64,000 nucleotides of DNA from Foliimonas ilicis (GCF_039939195.1 NZ_JBDUUH010000001.1:186001-250000); one strand, 5' to 3'. Positions 1-9,694 are shown, counted from the first letter of the stretch. Numbers and translations are program-made. The notes: a model not told the origin generated them from the sequence alone.

Positions 1-364
1 CATGCGCGTCAAGGAATGGGAAGGCGATGTCGTCTTCCTGCATGAAGTCGGCAAGGGTGCAGCAGACCGCTCCTACGGCGTTCAGGTCGCGCGCCTCGCT
101 GGTCTGCCTGAAGCCGTGGTCAGCCGCGCCAAGGATGTTCTGCATCAGCTTGAGGCTGGAGAAACGTCCGGCAAGGCCGATAGGCTGGTCGACGACCTTC
201 CGCTGTTCAGCGCGATCGTGAAAAAGGAAGCTCCGAAGCAGTCCGGACCTGATCCGCTGCAAAAGGCGCTGGCTTCCATCGCGCCGGACGAAATGACGCC
301 GCGCGAAGCGCTGGAGGCGCTTTATACGCTCAAAGGCCTTGCGAAGCAGACACCGTCTGCATGA
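1..364 (+). CDS. mutS: DNA mismatch repair protein MutS, C-terminal end (partial)
   Basis: The reading frame is open from the left edge of the window, so only about the last 120 residues are present. They match the end of MutS: the tail of the ATPase domain (HEVGKGAADRSYGVQVARLAGLP, shown here as HEVGKGAADRSYG followed by VQVARLAGLP) and then the helix-turn-helix dimerisation part and a poorly conserved tail with the MutS-typical DPLQKALASIAPDEMTPREA segment. MutS recognises base mismatches in newly copied DNA and recruits MutL. The stop codon overlaps the start of the next gene in an ATGA arrangement, which suggests translational coupling. The Walker motifs lie outside the window. Confidence 0.93.
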   Translation, partial: MRVKEWEGDVVFLHEVGKGAADRSYGVQVARLAGLPEAVVSRAKDVLHQLEAGETSGKADRLVDDLPLFSAIVKKEAPKQSGPDPLQKALASIAPDEMTPREALEALYTLKGLAKQTPSA

Positions 365-795
365 TCGCGCTTGGCGCCTATGCCGGGCTGTTCACATCCG
401 CACTCATTGCCGCCACGCTGCTTCCCATGCAGTCGGAAGCCGTGCTCGTCGGCCTTCTGATTGCGGAATATTCGCCGGCACTTTTGCTGATCGTGGCGAC
501 AGCGGGAAATGTTCTGGGTTCGGCAATCAACTGGCTGCTCGGACGCCAGGTCGAGCGCTTCCAGGACCGTAGCTGGTTTCCGGCAAGCCCAGAGCGCCTT
601 GAGCGCGCCTCGAACTGGTATCGAAAATACGGGCGCTGGTCGCTGCTTCTCAGTTGGGCGCCGGTGATCGGCGACCCGCTGACGCTGGTTGCAGGCGTTT
701 TGCGCGAACCGTTCTGGACATTCCTGCTGATCGTCACGATTGCGAAATTCGGCCGCTACGCGGTTCTTACAGCCGTGACGCTCAATCTTATCTAG
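361..795 (+). CDS. YqaA/DedA-like small inner-membrane protein
   Basis: A 144-residue protein with about three to four hydrophobic segments (roughly residues 4-25, 36-60, 95-115 and 120-142). It resembles the YqaA branch of the SNARE-associated/DedA membrane family, in particular the GNVLGSAINWLLGR segment and the SWAPVIGDPLTLVAGVLR segment (glycine- and proline-rich re-entrant motif). Members of the wider family are implicated in lipid flipping and membrane homeostasis, but a substrate for YqaA is not established. It overlaps the mutS stop codon by four bases and is convergent with the next gene, with only one base between the two stop codons. Confidence 0.75.
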   Translation: MIALGAYAGLFTSALIAATLLPMQSEAVLVGLLIAEYSPALLLIVATAGNVLGSAINWLLGRQVERFQDRSWFPASPERLERASNWYRKYGRWSLLLSWAPVIGDPLTLVAGVLREPFWTFLLIVTIAKFGRYAVLTAVTLNLI

Positions 796-796
796 A

Positions 797-2053
797 TCAG
801 CCGAATTTGCGCCGCGCATCCAGCGTCAGGCCAAGGCCGACGCTGCCGAACACATCGCCATTCACCACCGATGCCGATGGGAAAAGATCGCAGATGCTCT
901 GGCGCAGCAGGCCGATTGCGGTGGAGCCGCCGGTGAGGAACAGCGTGGTGATGCGTTCTGCCGGCACCTGCGCATCGTGAAGCGTCTGCCCGACAACATC
1001 GACAATGCGACCGACGGCAATGGCAATCGTTTCGTCCAGTTCGGCGCGGCTCACCGGGATGTTCAGCGTCTCGTCGCTCAGGCGCACGTCGATGGTGGAA
1101 GAAGCCTGATCGGTCAGGTCGATCTTCGCTTGCTCGACCTTGCCTGCAAGTGCGTGGCCCTGCCGCTGCTGCACCACATCGATCATGCGCTCGACCAGAT
1201 CGGGCCGTTCCGCCTCATAGCGGATCTGGCGCAGATCGCTCATGGCCTTGGGCGTATAAAGCTGGTGAATGCGCTGCCATGTAGCGAGATTGACGAAGTA
1301 AGAGACCGGCAGATTGCGCTTTCCGTCGCGTGTCGGCGTGCCGTAACCCAGTTCCGGCATCAGATGGGCAACCGAAAGCAGGCGATCGAAATCCGTGCCG
1401 CCGATGTGAACGCCGCGATTTGCCAGAATATCGTCCTTGCGGTCCACTGCGCGGGCGCGCTCCGGTGAGACGCGAACAATCGAAAAGTCCGACGTGCCGC
1501 CGCCAATATCGACGATCAACGCCAGTTCCTCGCGATTGACGCTGCGCTCGTAATCGAGCGCTGCCGCAATCGGTTCGAACTGGAAGGCGATGTCCGTGAA
1601 ACCCTGCTCGCGCGCCGCCTTTTCAAGCTGGTCCTGCGCATCGCGGTCGGCATCGGCATTTTCATCGACGAAGTGCACCGGACGGCCAAGCACAACGCGC
1701 TCCACCGGCTCGCCTACATGGCTGTCGAGTCGCGCCTTCAAGTGCCCAAGAAAACCCGAAATAATCTCCGAAAACGCCATTTGGCGTGTCTTTACGCGGG
1801 TTTTTTCATGGATAAGCGACGAACCCAGGACGCTTTTCAGCGCCCGCAGCAGGCGGCCTTCGGCATTTGCGGCATAGTCCGCGATTGCGCGGCGACCGAA
1901 ATAGGTCTGATCGTCCTCGAAATTGAAGAAGATCGCGCTCGGCATCGTCACATGCTTTTCTTCAAGTGCAACGAGGCGCGGCTCACTGCCTTCCATCACG
2001 CCAACGGTGGAATTCGACGTGCCAAAATCTATACCGCCGCTAATCGGTCGCAT
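797..2053 (-). CDS. Hsp70-family protein, YegD-like
   Basis: A 418-residue actin-fold ATPase that is clearly Hsp70-related but lacks the DnaK substrate-binding and lid domains. The phosphate-1 motif GGIDFGTSNSTVGV lies at the N terminus and the phosphate-2 motif LIVDIGGGTSDFSIV near residue 190. A late adenosine-type motif, FLTGGSTAIGLL, lies near residue 375. Length and motifs fit the E. coli YegD type of short Hsp70 homologue, whose client and role are unknown. It is transcribed away from glnD, with about 180 bp between the two starts, and there is no J-protein or nucleotide-exchange factor next to it. A cytoplasmic chaperone-like role is inferred from fold only. Confidence 0.82.
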   Translation of the reverse strand: MRPISGGIDFGTSNSTVGVMEGSEPRLVALEEKHVTMPSAIFFNFEDDQTYFGRRAIADYAANAEGRLLRALKSVLGSSLIHEKTRVKTRQMAFSEIISGFLGHLKARLDSHVGEPVERVVLGRPVHFVDENADADRDAQDQLEKAAREQGFTDIAFQFEPIAAALDYERSVNREELALIVDIGGGTSDFSIVRVSPERARAVDRKDDILANRGVHIGGTDFDRLLSVAHLMPELGYGTPTRDGKRNLPVSYFVNLATWQRIHQLYTPKAMSDLRQIRYEAERPDLVERMIDVVQQRQGHALAGKVEQAKIDLTDQASSTIDVRLSDETLNIPVSRAELDETIAIAVGRIVDVVGQTLHDAQVPAERITTLFLTGGSTAIGLLRQSICDLFPSASVVNGDVFGSVGLGLTLDARRKFG

Positions 2054-2234
2054 GAAAATTCTCTAATGTTTGGAAAATGGAAGGGCGGAAAGGCGAGCCG
2101 TTTACACAATCGCTTCGGCATTGTCGATGCGCGACGGCAATCTTTGCTCTGCCGGTAATAGCGTTTTTACCGGCCATACCCATTTTAGGAAAAACGCGCT
2201 ATAGACGCCTCGCTTTCTCAGGACCTTCCGACGT

Positions 2235-5036
2235 ATGGCAAAAATCGCTCTCAATCTCGAAGAGATCATCGACGCGGACGGACTGCGCGGCGATCTGAAC
2301 GCCTTGGTGAAATCCAATGCGGGCGATGGTTCGAGCGCCGAAACCCGCAAGCTGGTTCTGGCGCGGCTTAAGGACGAATTGTCGAAAGGTCGCGCTGTCG
2401 CCGAAAAAATGCTGGCCGAGGATGGCGGCGGAACGGCTTGCGCCTCCCGAATCTCCCATCTGATGGATGAGATCATCGGCGCGCTCTACGATTTTGCGAA
2501 AGACCACGTCTATCGCGCGAAAAATCCGTCTTCCGCCGAGCGAATGGCAGTCGTTGCCGTTGGCGGCTATGGGCGCGGCACGTTGGCGCCCGGTTCCGAC
2601 ATCGATCTTCTGTTCGTGCTTCCCTACAAGCAGACGCCGTGGGGCGAGCAAATCGTCGAATACATGCTCTATATGCTCTGGGATATGGGGCTGAAGGTCG
2701 GCCACGCCACCCGCAACATCGACGATTGCCTGCGCCTGTCGCTATCCGACATCACGATCCGCACATCCATCCTCGAAGCGCGCTTCCTGTGCGGCGAGGA
2801 GAAGCTTTTTGACGAACTGCTGCATCGTTTCGATCAGGAAGTGGTGAAGGCGACCGGGCCCGAATATGTTCAGGCAAAGCTTGCCGAGCGCGATACGCGC
2901 CACGCCAAATCCGGTGAAAGCCGCTATCTGGTCGAGCCGAACGTCAAGGACGGCAAAGGTGGTCTGCGCGACCTCCACACGCTGTTCTGGATCGGCAAAT
3001 ATTTCTATCGCGTCCGCACCGGCGAGGAGCTTGTCGAAAAAGGCGTTTTCACGCGCTCCGAATACAACCAGTTTCGCAAGGCGGAGGATTTTCTGTGGGC
3101 CGTGCGCTGCCAGATGCATTTCCTGACCGGCAAGGCCGAGGAAAGGCTGCATTTCGACATTCAGCGCGAAATTGCCGACCGGCTGGGCTACACCAGCCAT
3201 CCAGGCCTTTCCGGGGTCGAGCGCTTCATGAAGCACTACTTCCTCATCGCCAAGACGGTGGGAGATCTGACGCGCATCTTCTGTGCGGCGCTGGAAGAGG
3301 AACAGGCAAAGCATGTTCCGGGCTTCAACCGTATTTTCCAGACCTTCTCGCGCCGCAAGCGCAAGCTTGCCGGAACCAGTGACTTCATCGTCGACAACCA
3401 TCGCATCAACGTTGCGGATGACGAGGTTTTCGTGCGCGATCCGGTCAATCTTCTGCGGCTTTTCTGGTTTGCGGACAGGCACGGCCTGGAATTCCACCCT
3501 GACGCGCTGAAGCTTCTGACACGCTCGCTCAAGCTGGTGGACAAGTCGCTGCGCCGCGACAAGGAAGCCAATGCGCTGTTCCTCGACATTTTGACGTCCA
3601 GCCGCAATCCGGAACTCAATCTGCGCCGCATGAACGAGGCCGGATTGCTCGGCAAGCTGATCCCGGATTTCGGCAAGATCGTCGCGATGATGCAGTTCAA
3701 CATGTACCATCACTATACGGTGGACGAGCATCTGCTGCGCTGCATCGGCGTGCTTTCGGAAATCGAGCATGGCGATGGCGAAAAGATACATCCGCTGTCG
3801 CACAAGCTGATGCCGGAGCTGAAAACCAAGCGCGAAGTGCTGTTCGTGACCGTTCTGCTGCACGACATCGCCAAGGGACGGCCTGAAGATCACTCCGAGG
3901 CGGGCGGGCGAATCGCGCGTCGTATCTGCCCGCATATGGGCCTCTCGCCCTCCGATACCGAGACGGTCGCGTGGCTTATCGAAAACCATCTCGTCATGTC
4001 GCTGACCGCGCAGACGCGCGATCTGAACGACCGCAAGACGATCGAGGATTTTGCCGATATCGTGCAATCGGTCGAGCGGCTGAAGCTGCTGCTCATCCTG
4101 ACCGTTTGCGATACGCGCGGTGTCGGCCCCGGCGTCTGGAACGGCTGGAAAGGCCAGCTCCTGCGTACGCTCTATTATGAAACCGAGCTTCTGTTGACCG
4201 GCGGCTTCTCGGACGCTTCGCGCGGCGAGCGTGCAACGCAGGCGCGGCAGAGGCTGAACGCAGCTCTTACGGACTGGTCGGAAAAGGAGCGCGAAAAATA
4301 CACCGCGCTGCATTACGAGAATTATCTTCTGGCCGTCGATATCGCCGACCAGATCAGGCATACGGAATTCATTCGCGATGCCGACAGGAACGGCAAGAAG
4401 CTATCGACCACCGTAAAGCCGCATGAATTCGAGGCCGTCACGGAAATCACCGTGCTGGCGCAGGATCATCCCCGCCTGCTCTCCGTCATTGCAGGTGCGT
4501 GTGCTGCTGCAGGCGCAAACATCGTCGACGCGCAAATCTTTACGACATCGGACGGCCGTGCGCTCGACACGATTCTGATCAGCCGTGAATTCGACCGCAA
4601 CGAGGATGAGCGCCGCCGCGCGGAGCGTGTCGGCAAGCTGATCGAGGATGTGTTGTCCGGCAAAAGCTGGCTGCCGGAAATGATCGAGAAGCGCACCAAG
4701 CCGAAGCGCGGCGCAAAAACGTTCCGCATCAAGCCGCGCGTCGAAGTGCGCAACACACTTTCGAACCGGTTCTCGGTGGTCGAAGTCACCGGGCTGGACC
4801 GTCCGGGCCTGCTTTCCGAAATTACCGGCACGCTGTCCGACCTATCGCTCGACATCGCATCGGCCTACATCACGACCTTTGGCGAGAAGGTGATCGATAC
4901 GTTCTATGTGACGGATTTGACCGGCCAGAAGATCGACAACACGACCAGAATCGAAAATATTCGCAAGAAGCTTCTGGCAACCCTCGAAGGGCAGTCGGTC
5001 GAGAGGCGTGGCAAGAGCCGCATCGCGGCGGAATAG
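2235..5036 (+). CDS. glnD: Bifunctional [PII] uridylyltransferase/uridylyl-removing enzyme GlnD
   Basis: A 933-residue protein with the full GlnD domain order. A nucleotidyltransferase domain has GGYGRGTLAPGSDIDLL near residue 110, and the GlnD-type linker follows. An HD hydrolase domain has VLLHDIAKGRPEDHSEAG near residue 540. Two C-terminal ACT domains start near residues 737 and 848 (HPRLLSVIAGACAAAGANI; GLDRPGLLSEITGTLSDL). GlnD adds UMP to PII proteins when glutamine is low and removes it when glutamine is high, so it is the nitrogen sensor that feeds GlnE and NtrBC. It sits five bases upstream of murJ, an arrangement common in Hyphomicrobiales. No defects are visible. Confidence 0.97.
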   Translation: MAKIALNLEEIIDADGLRGDLNALVKSNAGDGSSAETRKLVLARLKDELSKGRAVAEKMLAEDGGGTACASRISHLMDEIIGALYDFAKDHVYRAKNPSSAERMAVVAVGGYGRGTLAPGSDIDLLFVLPYKQTPWGEQIVEYMLYMLWDMGLKVGHATRNIDDCLRLSLSDITIRTSILEARFLCGEEKLFDELLHRFDQEVVKATGPEYVQAKLAERDTRHAKSGESRYLVEPNVKDGKGGLRDLHTLFWIGKYFYRVRTGEELVEKGVFTRSEYNQFRKAEDFLWAVRCQMHFLTGKAEERLHFDIQREIADRLGYTSHPGLSGVERFMKHYFLIAKTVGDLTRIFCAALEEEQAKHVPGFNRIFQTFSRRKRKLAGTSDFIVDNHRINVADDEVFVRDPVNLLRLFWFADRHGLEFHPDALKLLTRSLKLVDKSLRRDKEANALFLDILTSSRNPELNLRRMNEAGLLGKLIPDFGKIVAMMQFNMYHHYTVDEHLLRCIGVLSEIEHGDGEKIHPLSHKLMPELKTKREVLFVTVLLHDIAKGRPEDHSEAGGRIARRICPHMGLSPSDTETVAWLIENHLVMSLTAQTRDLNDRKTIEDFADIVQSVERLKLLLILTVCDTRGVGPGVWNGWKGQLLRTLYYETELLLTGGFSDASRGERATQARQRLNAALTDWSEKEREKYTALHYENYLLAVDIADQIRHTEFIRDADRNGKKLSTTVKPHEFEAVTEITVLAQDHPRLLSVIAGACAAAGANIVDAQIFTTSDGRALDTILISREFDRNEDERRRAERVGKLIEDVLSGKSWLPEMIEKRTKPKRGAKTFRIKPRVEVRNTLSNRFSVVEVTGLDRPGLLSEITGTLSDLSLDIASAYITTFGEKVIDTFYVTDLTGQKIDNTTRIENIRKKLLATLEGQSVERRGKSRIAAE

Positions 5037-5041
5037 AGCAT

Positions 5042-6640
5042 ATGAGCCTCATCAGGAAGTTCGCAACGGTCGGCTCCGGCACGCTGGCCAGCCGCATTCT
5101 CGGCTTCACGCGCGAAATGCTGATGGCCGCAGCGCTCGGCACCGGACCTATCGCCGATGCGTTCAATGCGGCATTCCAGTTTCCAAACACATTCCGCAGG
5201 CTCTTTGCGGAAGGCGCCTTCAATGCGGCCTTCGTGCCGCTCTTCGCCAAGGAGATCGAGGCCAACGGAACCGATGGCGCGCGGAAGTTTTCCGAGGAAG
5301 TCTTCGGCGTTCTCTTTACGGTTCTGATCGCGCTGACGATCCTCATGGAATTGTCGATGCCGCTTCTGGTGTCGACCATCGTCGCGCCGGGTTTCACGAA
5401 CGATCCTCAAAAATTCGACCTGACAGTTGCACTTGCAACCATCATGTTTCCCTATCTCATGTGCATGTCGCTGGCGGCCATGATGAGCGGCATGCTGAAT
5501 TCGCTGCGCCGCTATTTTGCGGCGGCGATCGCGCCGGTCTTCCTCAACATCATCCTGATACTGGTGCTGGGTTATGCCTGGTATGAGGGGCATGACGGCA
5601 TGCAGGTCGGCTACGCGCTGGCCTGGGGCGTTCTTGTCGCAGGCCTCGTGCAGCTTGCAATCGTCTGGATTGCCGTGCGCCATGCCGGTATTTCGATCGG
5701 CTTTCGCAGGCCGCGCATGTCGCCAAACGTCAAACGTCTTCTGTGGCTGGCTTTCCCTGCCGCCGTCACCGGCGGCATCACGCAGATCAACCAGCTTATC
5801 GGAACCGCGATCGCTTCGGGCCAGGCAAGTGCCGTGTCATCGCTGGCCTATGCCGACCGCGTCTATCAATTGCCGCTCGGCGTAATCGGCATTGCCGTAT
5901 CCATCGTGCTCCTGCCGGAACTGGCGCGCGCGCTGAAATCCGGCAATGACAATGAAGCGTCGAACCTTCAGAACCGCTCGGTCGAGTTCACTCTGTTCTT
6001 CACGCTGCCTGCGGCGGCGGCCCTGCTTGTCATGTCCGAGCCGATCGTGCGCGTGCTCTATGAGCGCGGCGCGTTCGCTGCCGGAAACAGCACGCCGACC
6101 GTCTCGGCGATCCTTGCGATCTTCGGCATTGGCCTACCTGCCTTCGTGCTCATCAAGGCATTCACGCCGGGCTTCTTCGCCCGCGAGGATACACGCACCC
6201 CGATGATCTTCGCCGCGATTTCCGTCGCCATAAACGTCTCACTGGCACTCACCCTGTTCCCGGATATGGGTGCGCCGGGCATTGCCGTCGCATCCGCTGC
6301 GGCTGGCTGGGTCAACGCAGTCATGCTTTTCGCAACGCTGGTATGGCGCGGTCACTGGGGCAAGGACATCGCGCTTATGACCCGCATTCCGCGCCTCGTT
6401 CTGGCAGCAGGCGTCATGGCAGCCGCGCTCTATTTCGCGCTTGGTTACACAGGTGCCTACTTCGCCCCTTCGGCCTCGCTTGCCGTGCAGGCGACCGCGC
6501 TTCTGGTTCTCGTTACCGGAGCGGCAACGATCTATTTCATCGTCGCATTTGCAACCGGCGGGGCGGATATCGGGATGATAAGGCGAAGCGTGAAACGCCG
6601 TGGCAAGGCAGCTTCCGTGAGTGCAGAAACGCCGGAATAA
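5042..6640 (+). CDS. murJ: Lipid II flippase MurJ (MviN)
   Basis: A 532-residue polytopic membrane protein of the MOP/MurJ family, with about 14 predicted hydrophobic segments. It begins with the family signature GTLASRILGFTREML and carries DAFNAAFQFPNTFRRLFAEGAF in two recognisable halves (DAFNAAFQFPNTFRR; LFAEGAFNAAFVPLF). MurJ flips the lipid-linked peptidoglycan precursor lipid II to the periplasmic side. The start lies five bases after the glnD stop, so co-transcription with glnD is likely. The C-terminal tail is basic (about the last 20 residues), as in many rhizobial MurJ proteins. Complete and of normal length. Confidence 0.96.
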   Translation: MSLIRKFATVGSGTLASRILGFTREMLMAAALGTGPIADAFNAAFQFPNTFRRLFAEGAFNAAFVPLFAKEIEANGTDGARKFSEEVFGVLFTVLIALTILMELSMPLLVSTIVAPGFTNDPQKFDLTVALATIMFPYLMCMSLAAMMSGMLNSLRRYFAAAIAPVFLNIILILVLGYAWYEGHDGMQVGYALAWGVLVAGLVQLAIVWIAVRHAGISIGFRRPRMSPNVKRLLWLAFPAAVTGGITQINQLIGTAIASGQASAVSSLAYADRVYQLPLGVIGIAVSIVLLPELARALKSGNDNEASNLQNRSVEFTLFFTLPAAAALLVMSEPIVRVLYERGAFAAGNSTPTVSAILAIFGIGLPAFVLIKAFTPGFFAREDTRTPMIFAAISVAINVSLALTLFPDMGAPGIAVASAAAGWVNAVMLFATLVWRGHWGKDIALMTRIPRLVLAAGVMAAALYFALGYTGAYFAPSASLAVQATALLVLVTGAATIYFIVAFATGGADIGMIRRSVKRRGKAASVSAETPE

Positions 6641-6708
6641 TATGGCGTTTTCTTAATTATCTACCGGTACAAGAACCGTCTGAGCGCAACGCTTTACGGA
6701 AATGCGTC

Positions 6709-7890
6709 ATGGCGGAACCGACCGGCAGGCTTCATTATATCGACTGGCTGCGCGTATCCGCCTTCGCGCTGCTGATCCTTTATCATTGCTCCGTCGCCTT
6801 CTTTCCCGACCTCGACTGGCTGATGAAGAGCCCGCAAACCAGCAAGCTCCTTTCGGAAATCATGATGTTTCCGCGCGCCTGGCGGCTTGCCCTTTTGTTC
6901 TTCATTTCGGGCATGGGAACATGGTTCGCATTCCGCAGGACGACTGCCCCGCTCTTCCTGAAAGAGCGCTTCATCCGTCTGTTCGTGCCGCTGATATTTG
7001 CCATGTGCGTCATCATCGTGCCGCAGGTCTGGTACGAGCGCATGGCCCATGATGGGTATCAGGGGTCTCTGTTCACATTCTGGATCACGCGCTACTTCAC
7101 CGAAGGCGTCTATCCGCGCGGCAATTTCACATGGGCGCATATGTGGTTCGTCGCCTATCTGCTGGTCATGACGATCATCTGCGTTCCGATCTTCCTGTTC
7201 CTGCAGAGCGAACGGGGTAAGGGCGTGATGGCATGGTTCGAAAGCACCGCGAAGTCTTTCGCGATTTATGTGTTCTTCGTGCTGCCGCTTGTCCTCAACG
7301 TTGCCCTTTCGCCTTTCTTTCCGCACGAAACCAACAAGCTCTATGATGATGGAGCGTGGTTTGCAGTCTGGGCAAGCTGGTTTGGGCTGGGCTTTCTGAT
7401 TGCCCGTCATCACGCGACTTTGATCGGCACGATCGCCAACCGGCGCTGGGTCAGCTTCGCGCTGATGCTGGTGCTTACTTTCGTCATGTATCGCTATGCG
7501 TGGTGGGGTGAGCCGGTCATCGGCTCCTATGAGAACCAGACAATCCTCTACAAAACTCTGCTTTTCGCGCTCGCATGGACCACGATCCTGACGCTGATCG
7601 GCTTCGGCGCACTTTACTTGAACCGTCAAAGCCGCGCGCTTAGCTGGCTGAACTCGCGGATATTCCCGCTCTACATCGTGCACCAGACGATCATTCTCGG
7701 CGCGCTGTACCATCTGCTGCCCCTGCAGGCGGGCGTCTGGACGACTTATGGGCTCGTCATTCTGTTCACCGCAATCGGGTCATTGCTTTTCGCAGTGCTG
7801 GCGGGGCAGTTGCCGGCGCGCGGGCGAATGCTTGTCGGGCTGTTCACACGTCCTGAGCAGAAGGTGCCTTCCGCAACAAGCACCCCTTGA
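6709..7890 (+). CDS. Acyltransferase-3 family membrane protein
   Basis: A 393-residue membrane protein from the ATG that opens MAEPTGRLHYIDWLRVSAF. The frame is open much further upstream inside murJ, but this ATG is the first that gives the family N terminus. About ten hydrophobic helices, the RLHYIDWLRV start and the ILYHCSV histidine in the first helix are typical of acyltransferase family 3 (OafA/OpgC type), which transfers acyl groups to cell-surface sugars. The acceptor cannot be read from sequence. It lies between murJ and trpS on the same strand, 68 bp after murJ, possibly in the same transcript. Confidence 0.82.
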   Translation: MAEPTGRLHYIDWLRVSAFALLILYHCSVAFFPDLDWLMKSPQTSKLLSEIMMFPRAWRLALLFFISGMGTWFAFRRTTAPLFLKERFIRLFVPLIFAMCVIIVPQVWYERMAHDGYQGSLFTFWITRYFTEGVYPRGNFTWAHMWFVAYLLVMTIICVPIFLFLQSERGKGVMAWFESTAKSFAIYVFFVLPLVLNVALSPFFPHETNKLYDDGAWFAVWASWFGLGFLIARHHATLIGTIANRRWVSFALMLVLTFVMYRYAWWGEPVIGSYENQTILYKTLLFALAWTTILTLIGFGALYLNRQSRALSWLNSRIFPLYIVHQTIILGALYHLLPLQAGVWTTYGLVILFTAIGSLLFAVLAGQLPARGRMLVGLFTRPEQKVPSATSTP

Positions 7891-7971
7891 TCCTTTTCCC
7901 GCGCTCGTCCATAAGCCCAACGCTTTTATCGCCGCTCCAAAAGGGCTCTCCACCAGCCTCGGGAATTTGCC

Positions 7972-9039
7972 ATGACCGCTTTCAAGCCGCTCGTTTTTTC
8001 CGGCGTTCAGCCGACCGGAAATCTTCATCTGGGCAATTATCTCGGCGCTATACGCCGCTGGGTAGCACTTCAGGATGCAAATGATTGCATCTATTGCGTG
8101 GTCGATCAGCACGCGATCACCATGTGGCAGGAGCCGGCCGATCTCATCAAGGCGACGCGCGAAGTCACCGCAGCGTTTCTGGCCTCGGGCATCGACGCCG
8201 AAAAGCACATCGTCTTCAACCAAAGCCGCGTCATGCAGCATGCGGAACTCGCATGGGTGTTCAATTGCGTGGCCCGCATGGGCTGGCTCTCGCGCATGAC
8301 CCAGTTCAAGGAAAAGGCCGGGAAGGATCGCGAAAACGCATCCGTCGGGCTGTTTGCCTATCCCAACTTGATGGCCGCCGACATTCTGGTCTACCGCGCC
8401 ACACATGTTCCGGTGGGCGACGACCAGAAGCAGCATCTGGAACTGACGCGCGACATCGCGCAGAAGTTCAACAATGACTATTCCGACCGCATCGCCGAAC
8501 TTGGCGTAGGCGTCGAAATGCAGATGGGCGAGGAGACCGTCAACGGCTTCTTCCCGCTGACCGAACCGCTGATCGAAGGTCCGGCACCGCGCGTCATGTC
8601 GCTTCGCGACGGTCTGAAGAAGATGTCGAAATCGGACGCTTCCGACCTGTCGCGCATCAATCTGACTGACGACGAAGACACGATTTCGAAGAAAATCCGC
8701 AAGGCTAAGACCGATCCGGATGGTTTGCCGTCCGAAATCGATGGCCTCAAGGGCCGCCCGGAAGCCGAAAATCTCGTCGTGATCTACGCCGCACTTGCCG
8801 ACCAGAAAAAGGAGCAGGTGCTTGCCGAATTCGGCGGCCAGCAATTCTCGGCCTTCAAGCCTGCATTGGCCGACCTCGCCGTCAGCAAACTCGCGCCGAT
8901 TGCCAGCGAAATGCGCCGCATCTCCGCCGATCATAGCTATGTAGACGGCGTGTTGCGCGATGGCGGCGAGCGGGCATCCGCATTGGCCGAGAAGACAATG
9001 AAGTCGGTTCGCGATATTGTCGGCTTCATAAACGGCTGA
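7972..9039 (+). CDS. trpS: Tryptophanyl-tRNA synthetase
   Basis: A 355-residue class Ic aminoacyl-tRNA synthetase that charges tRNA-Trp. The HIGH-type motif is TGNLHLGNY at residues 15-23 and the KMSKS motif is KKMSKSDAS near residues 215-222. QPTGNLHLGN, the MTQFKEKAGKD segment and the VGDDQKQHLELTRDIA segment are all TrpRS-specific. The length is normal for bacterial TrpRS. It follows the acyltransferase by 81 bp and precedes a universal stress protein gene. Confidence 0.97.
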   Translation: MTAFKPLVFSGVQPTGNLHLGNYLGAIRRWVALQDANDCIYCVVDQHAITMWQEPADLIKATREVTAAFLASGIDAEKHIVFNQSRVMQHAELAWVFNCVARMGWLSRMTQFKEKAGKDRENASVGLFAYPNLMAADILVYRATHVPVGDDQKQHLELTRDIAQKFNNDYSDRIAELGVGVEMQMGEETVNGFFPLTEPLIEGPAPRVMSLRDGLKKMSKSDASDLSRINLTDDEDTISKKIRKAKTDPDGLPSEIDGLKGRPEAENLVVIYAALADQKKEQVLAEFGGQQFSAFKPALADLAVSKLAPIASEMRRISADHSYVDGVLRDGGERASALAEKTMKSVRDIVGFING

Positions 9040-9110
9040 TTTTCTGCCGCTTGCCCGGCATCGTCGGCAGTGGCAGATTGCACATCGATATCGCGACAAC
9101 AGGGTGATGA

Positions 9111-9602
9111 ATGGTTTCAAAACGTCTGAGTCGGGAAGCTGGCCACCGCCGCAAATTTCTGGCGATCATCGACGATACGCCCGAATGCGAACGGGCCGTC
9201 GCCTATGCCTCGCGCCGCAGCAAGAACACCGGCGGTGTGCTGGTCCTGCTCTACATTATCGAGCCGAGCGACTTCCAGCATTGGCTGGGCGTCGAAAAGA
9301 TCATGCGGGAGGAAGCATCTGCCGCCGCCCATACGGCACTCGATACGCAGGCAGCCAAGGTTCGCGAAAGTCTCGGCATCGAACCTGAACTTGTTGTGCG
9401 CGAAGGCGTGGCGACCGAAGAAATCCACAAGCTGATCGAGGAAGATCAGGATATCGCCATTCTGGTTCTGGCAGCCGGTCTCGGCAAGGAAGGCCCCGGA
9501 CCGCTCGTCGCATCGGTTGCAGGGCGCGGCGCGGCATTTCCGATCCCGGTTACGGTCGTGCCACAAAACTTGTCGGACGACGATCTCGACGGTCTGGCCT
9601 GA
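9111..9602 (+). CDS. Universal stress protein (UspA family)
   Basis: A 163-residue single-domain UspA-fold protein. It has the N-terminal beta-strand KFLAIIDDTPECERAV, the LLYIIEPSDF strand, and a C-terminal half with ILVLAAGLGKEGPGPLVASV followed by PIPVTVVP. The glycine-rich stretch resembles the GxxGxxxxxS/G ATP-binding loop of Usp proteins, but with an atypical spacing, so nucleotide binding is uncertain. The start ATG is preceded by AGGGTGA. It is downstream of trpS and just upstream of the Nfu-type Fe-S gene. The precise stress role is unknown. Confidence 0.88.
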   Translation: MVSKRLSREAGHRRKFLAIIDDTPECERAVAYASRRSKNTGGVLVLLYIIEPSDFQHWLGVEKIMREEASAAAHTALDTQAAKVRESLGIEPELVVREGVATEEIHKLIEEDQDIAILVLAAGLGKEGPGPLVASVAGRGAAFPIPVTVVPQNLSDDDLDGLA

Positions 9603-9647
9603 TTTGCAACGCAAGCAAGTGCTTGAATGAAACCGCCGGAAGGCTTA

Positions 9648-9664
9648 TTTAGAACTATTCCAAT
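9648..9664 (+). promoter_or_regulatory. Candidate Irr iron-control element upstream of nfu
   Basis: TTTAGAACTATTCCAAT is an imperfect inverted repeat (TTAGAA and TTCCAA around three bases). It differs by one base from the half-site symmetry of the perfect palindrome at 50182-50198 and resembles the known iron-control element bound by the haem-responsive regulator Irr in Hyphomicrobiales. It lies about 30 bp before the start of the NifU-like gene. The functional assignment is inference from motif and gene context. Confidence 0.5.
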
Positions 9665-9694
9665 TCCACTGCCGCAAGCAGCAAGGAGCCAGTC

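Noticed and set aside
2742..4361. 539-codon open frame on the minus strand within glnD
   Set aside because: An antisense shadow of the GC-rich glnD gene; no recognisable domains, and glnD is complete and conserved.
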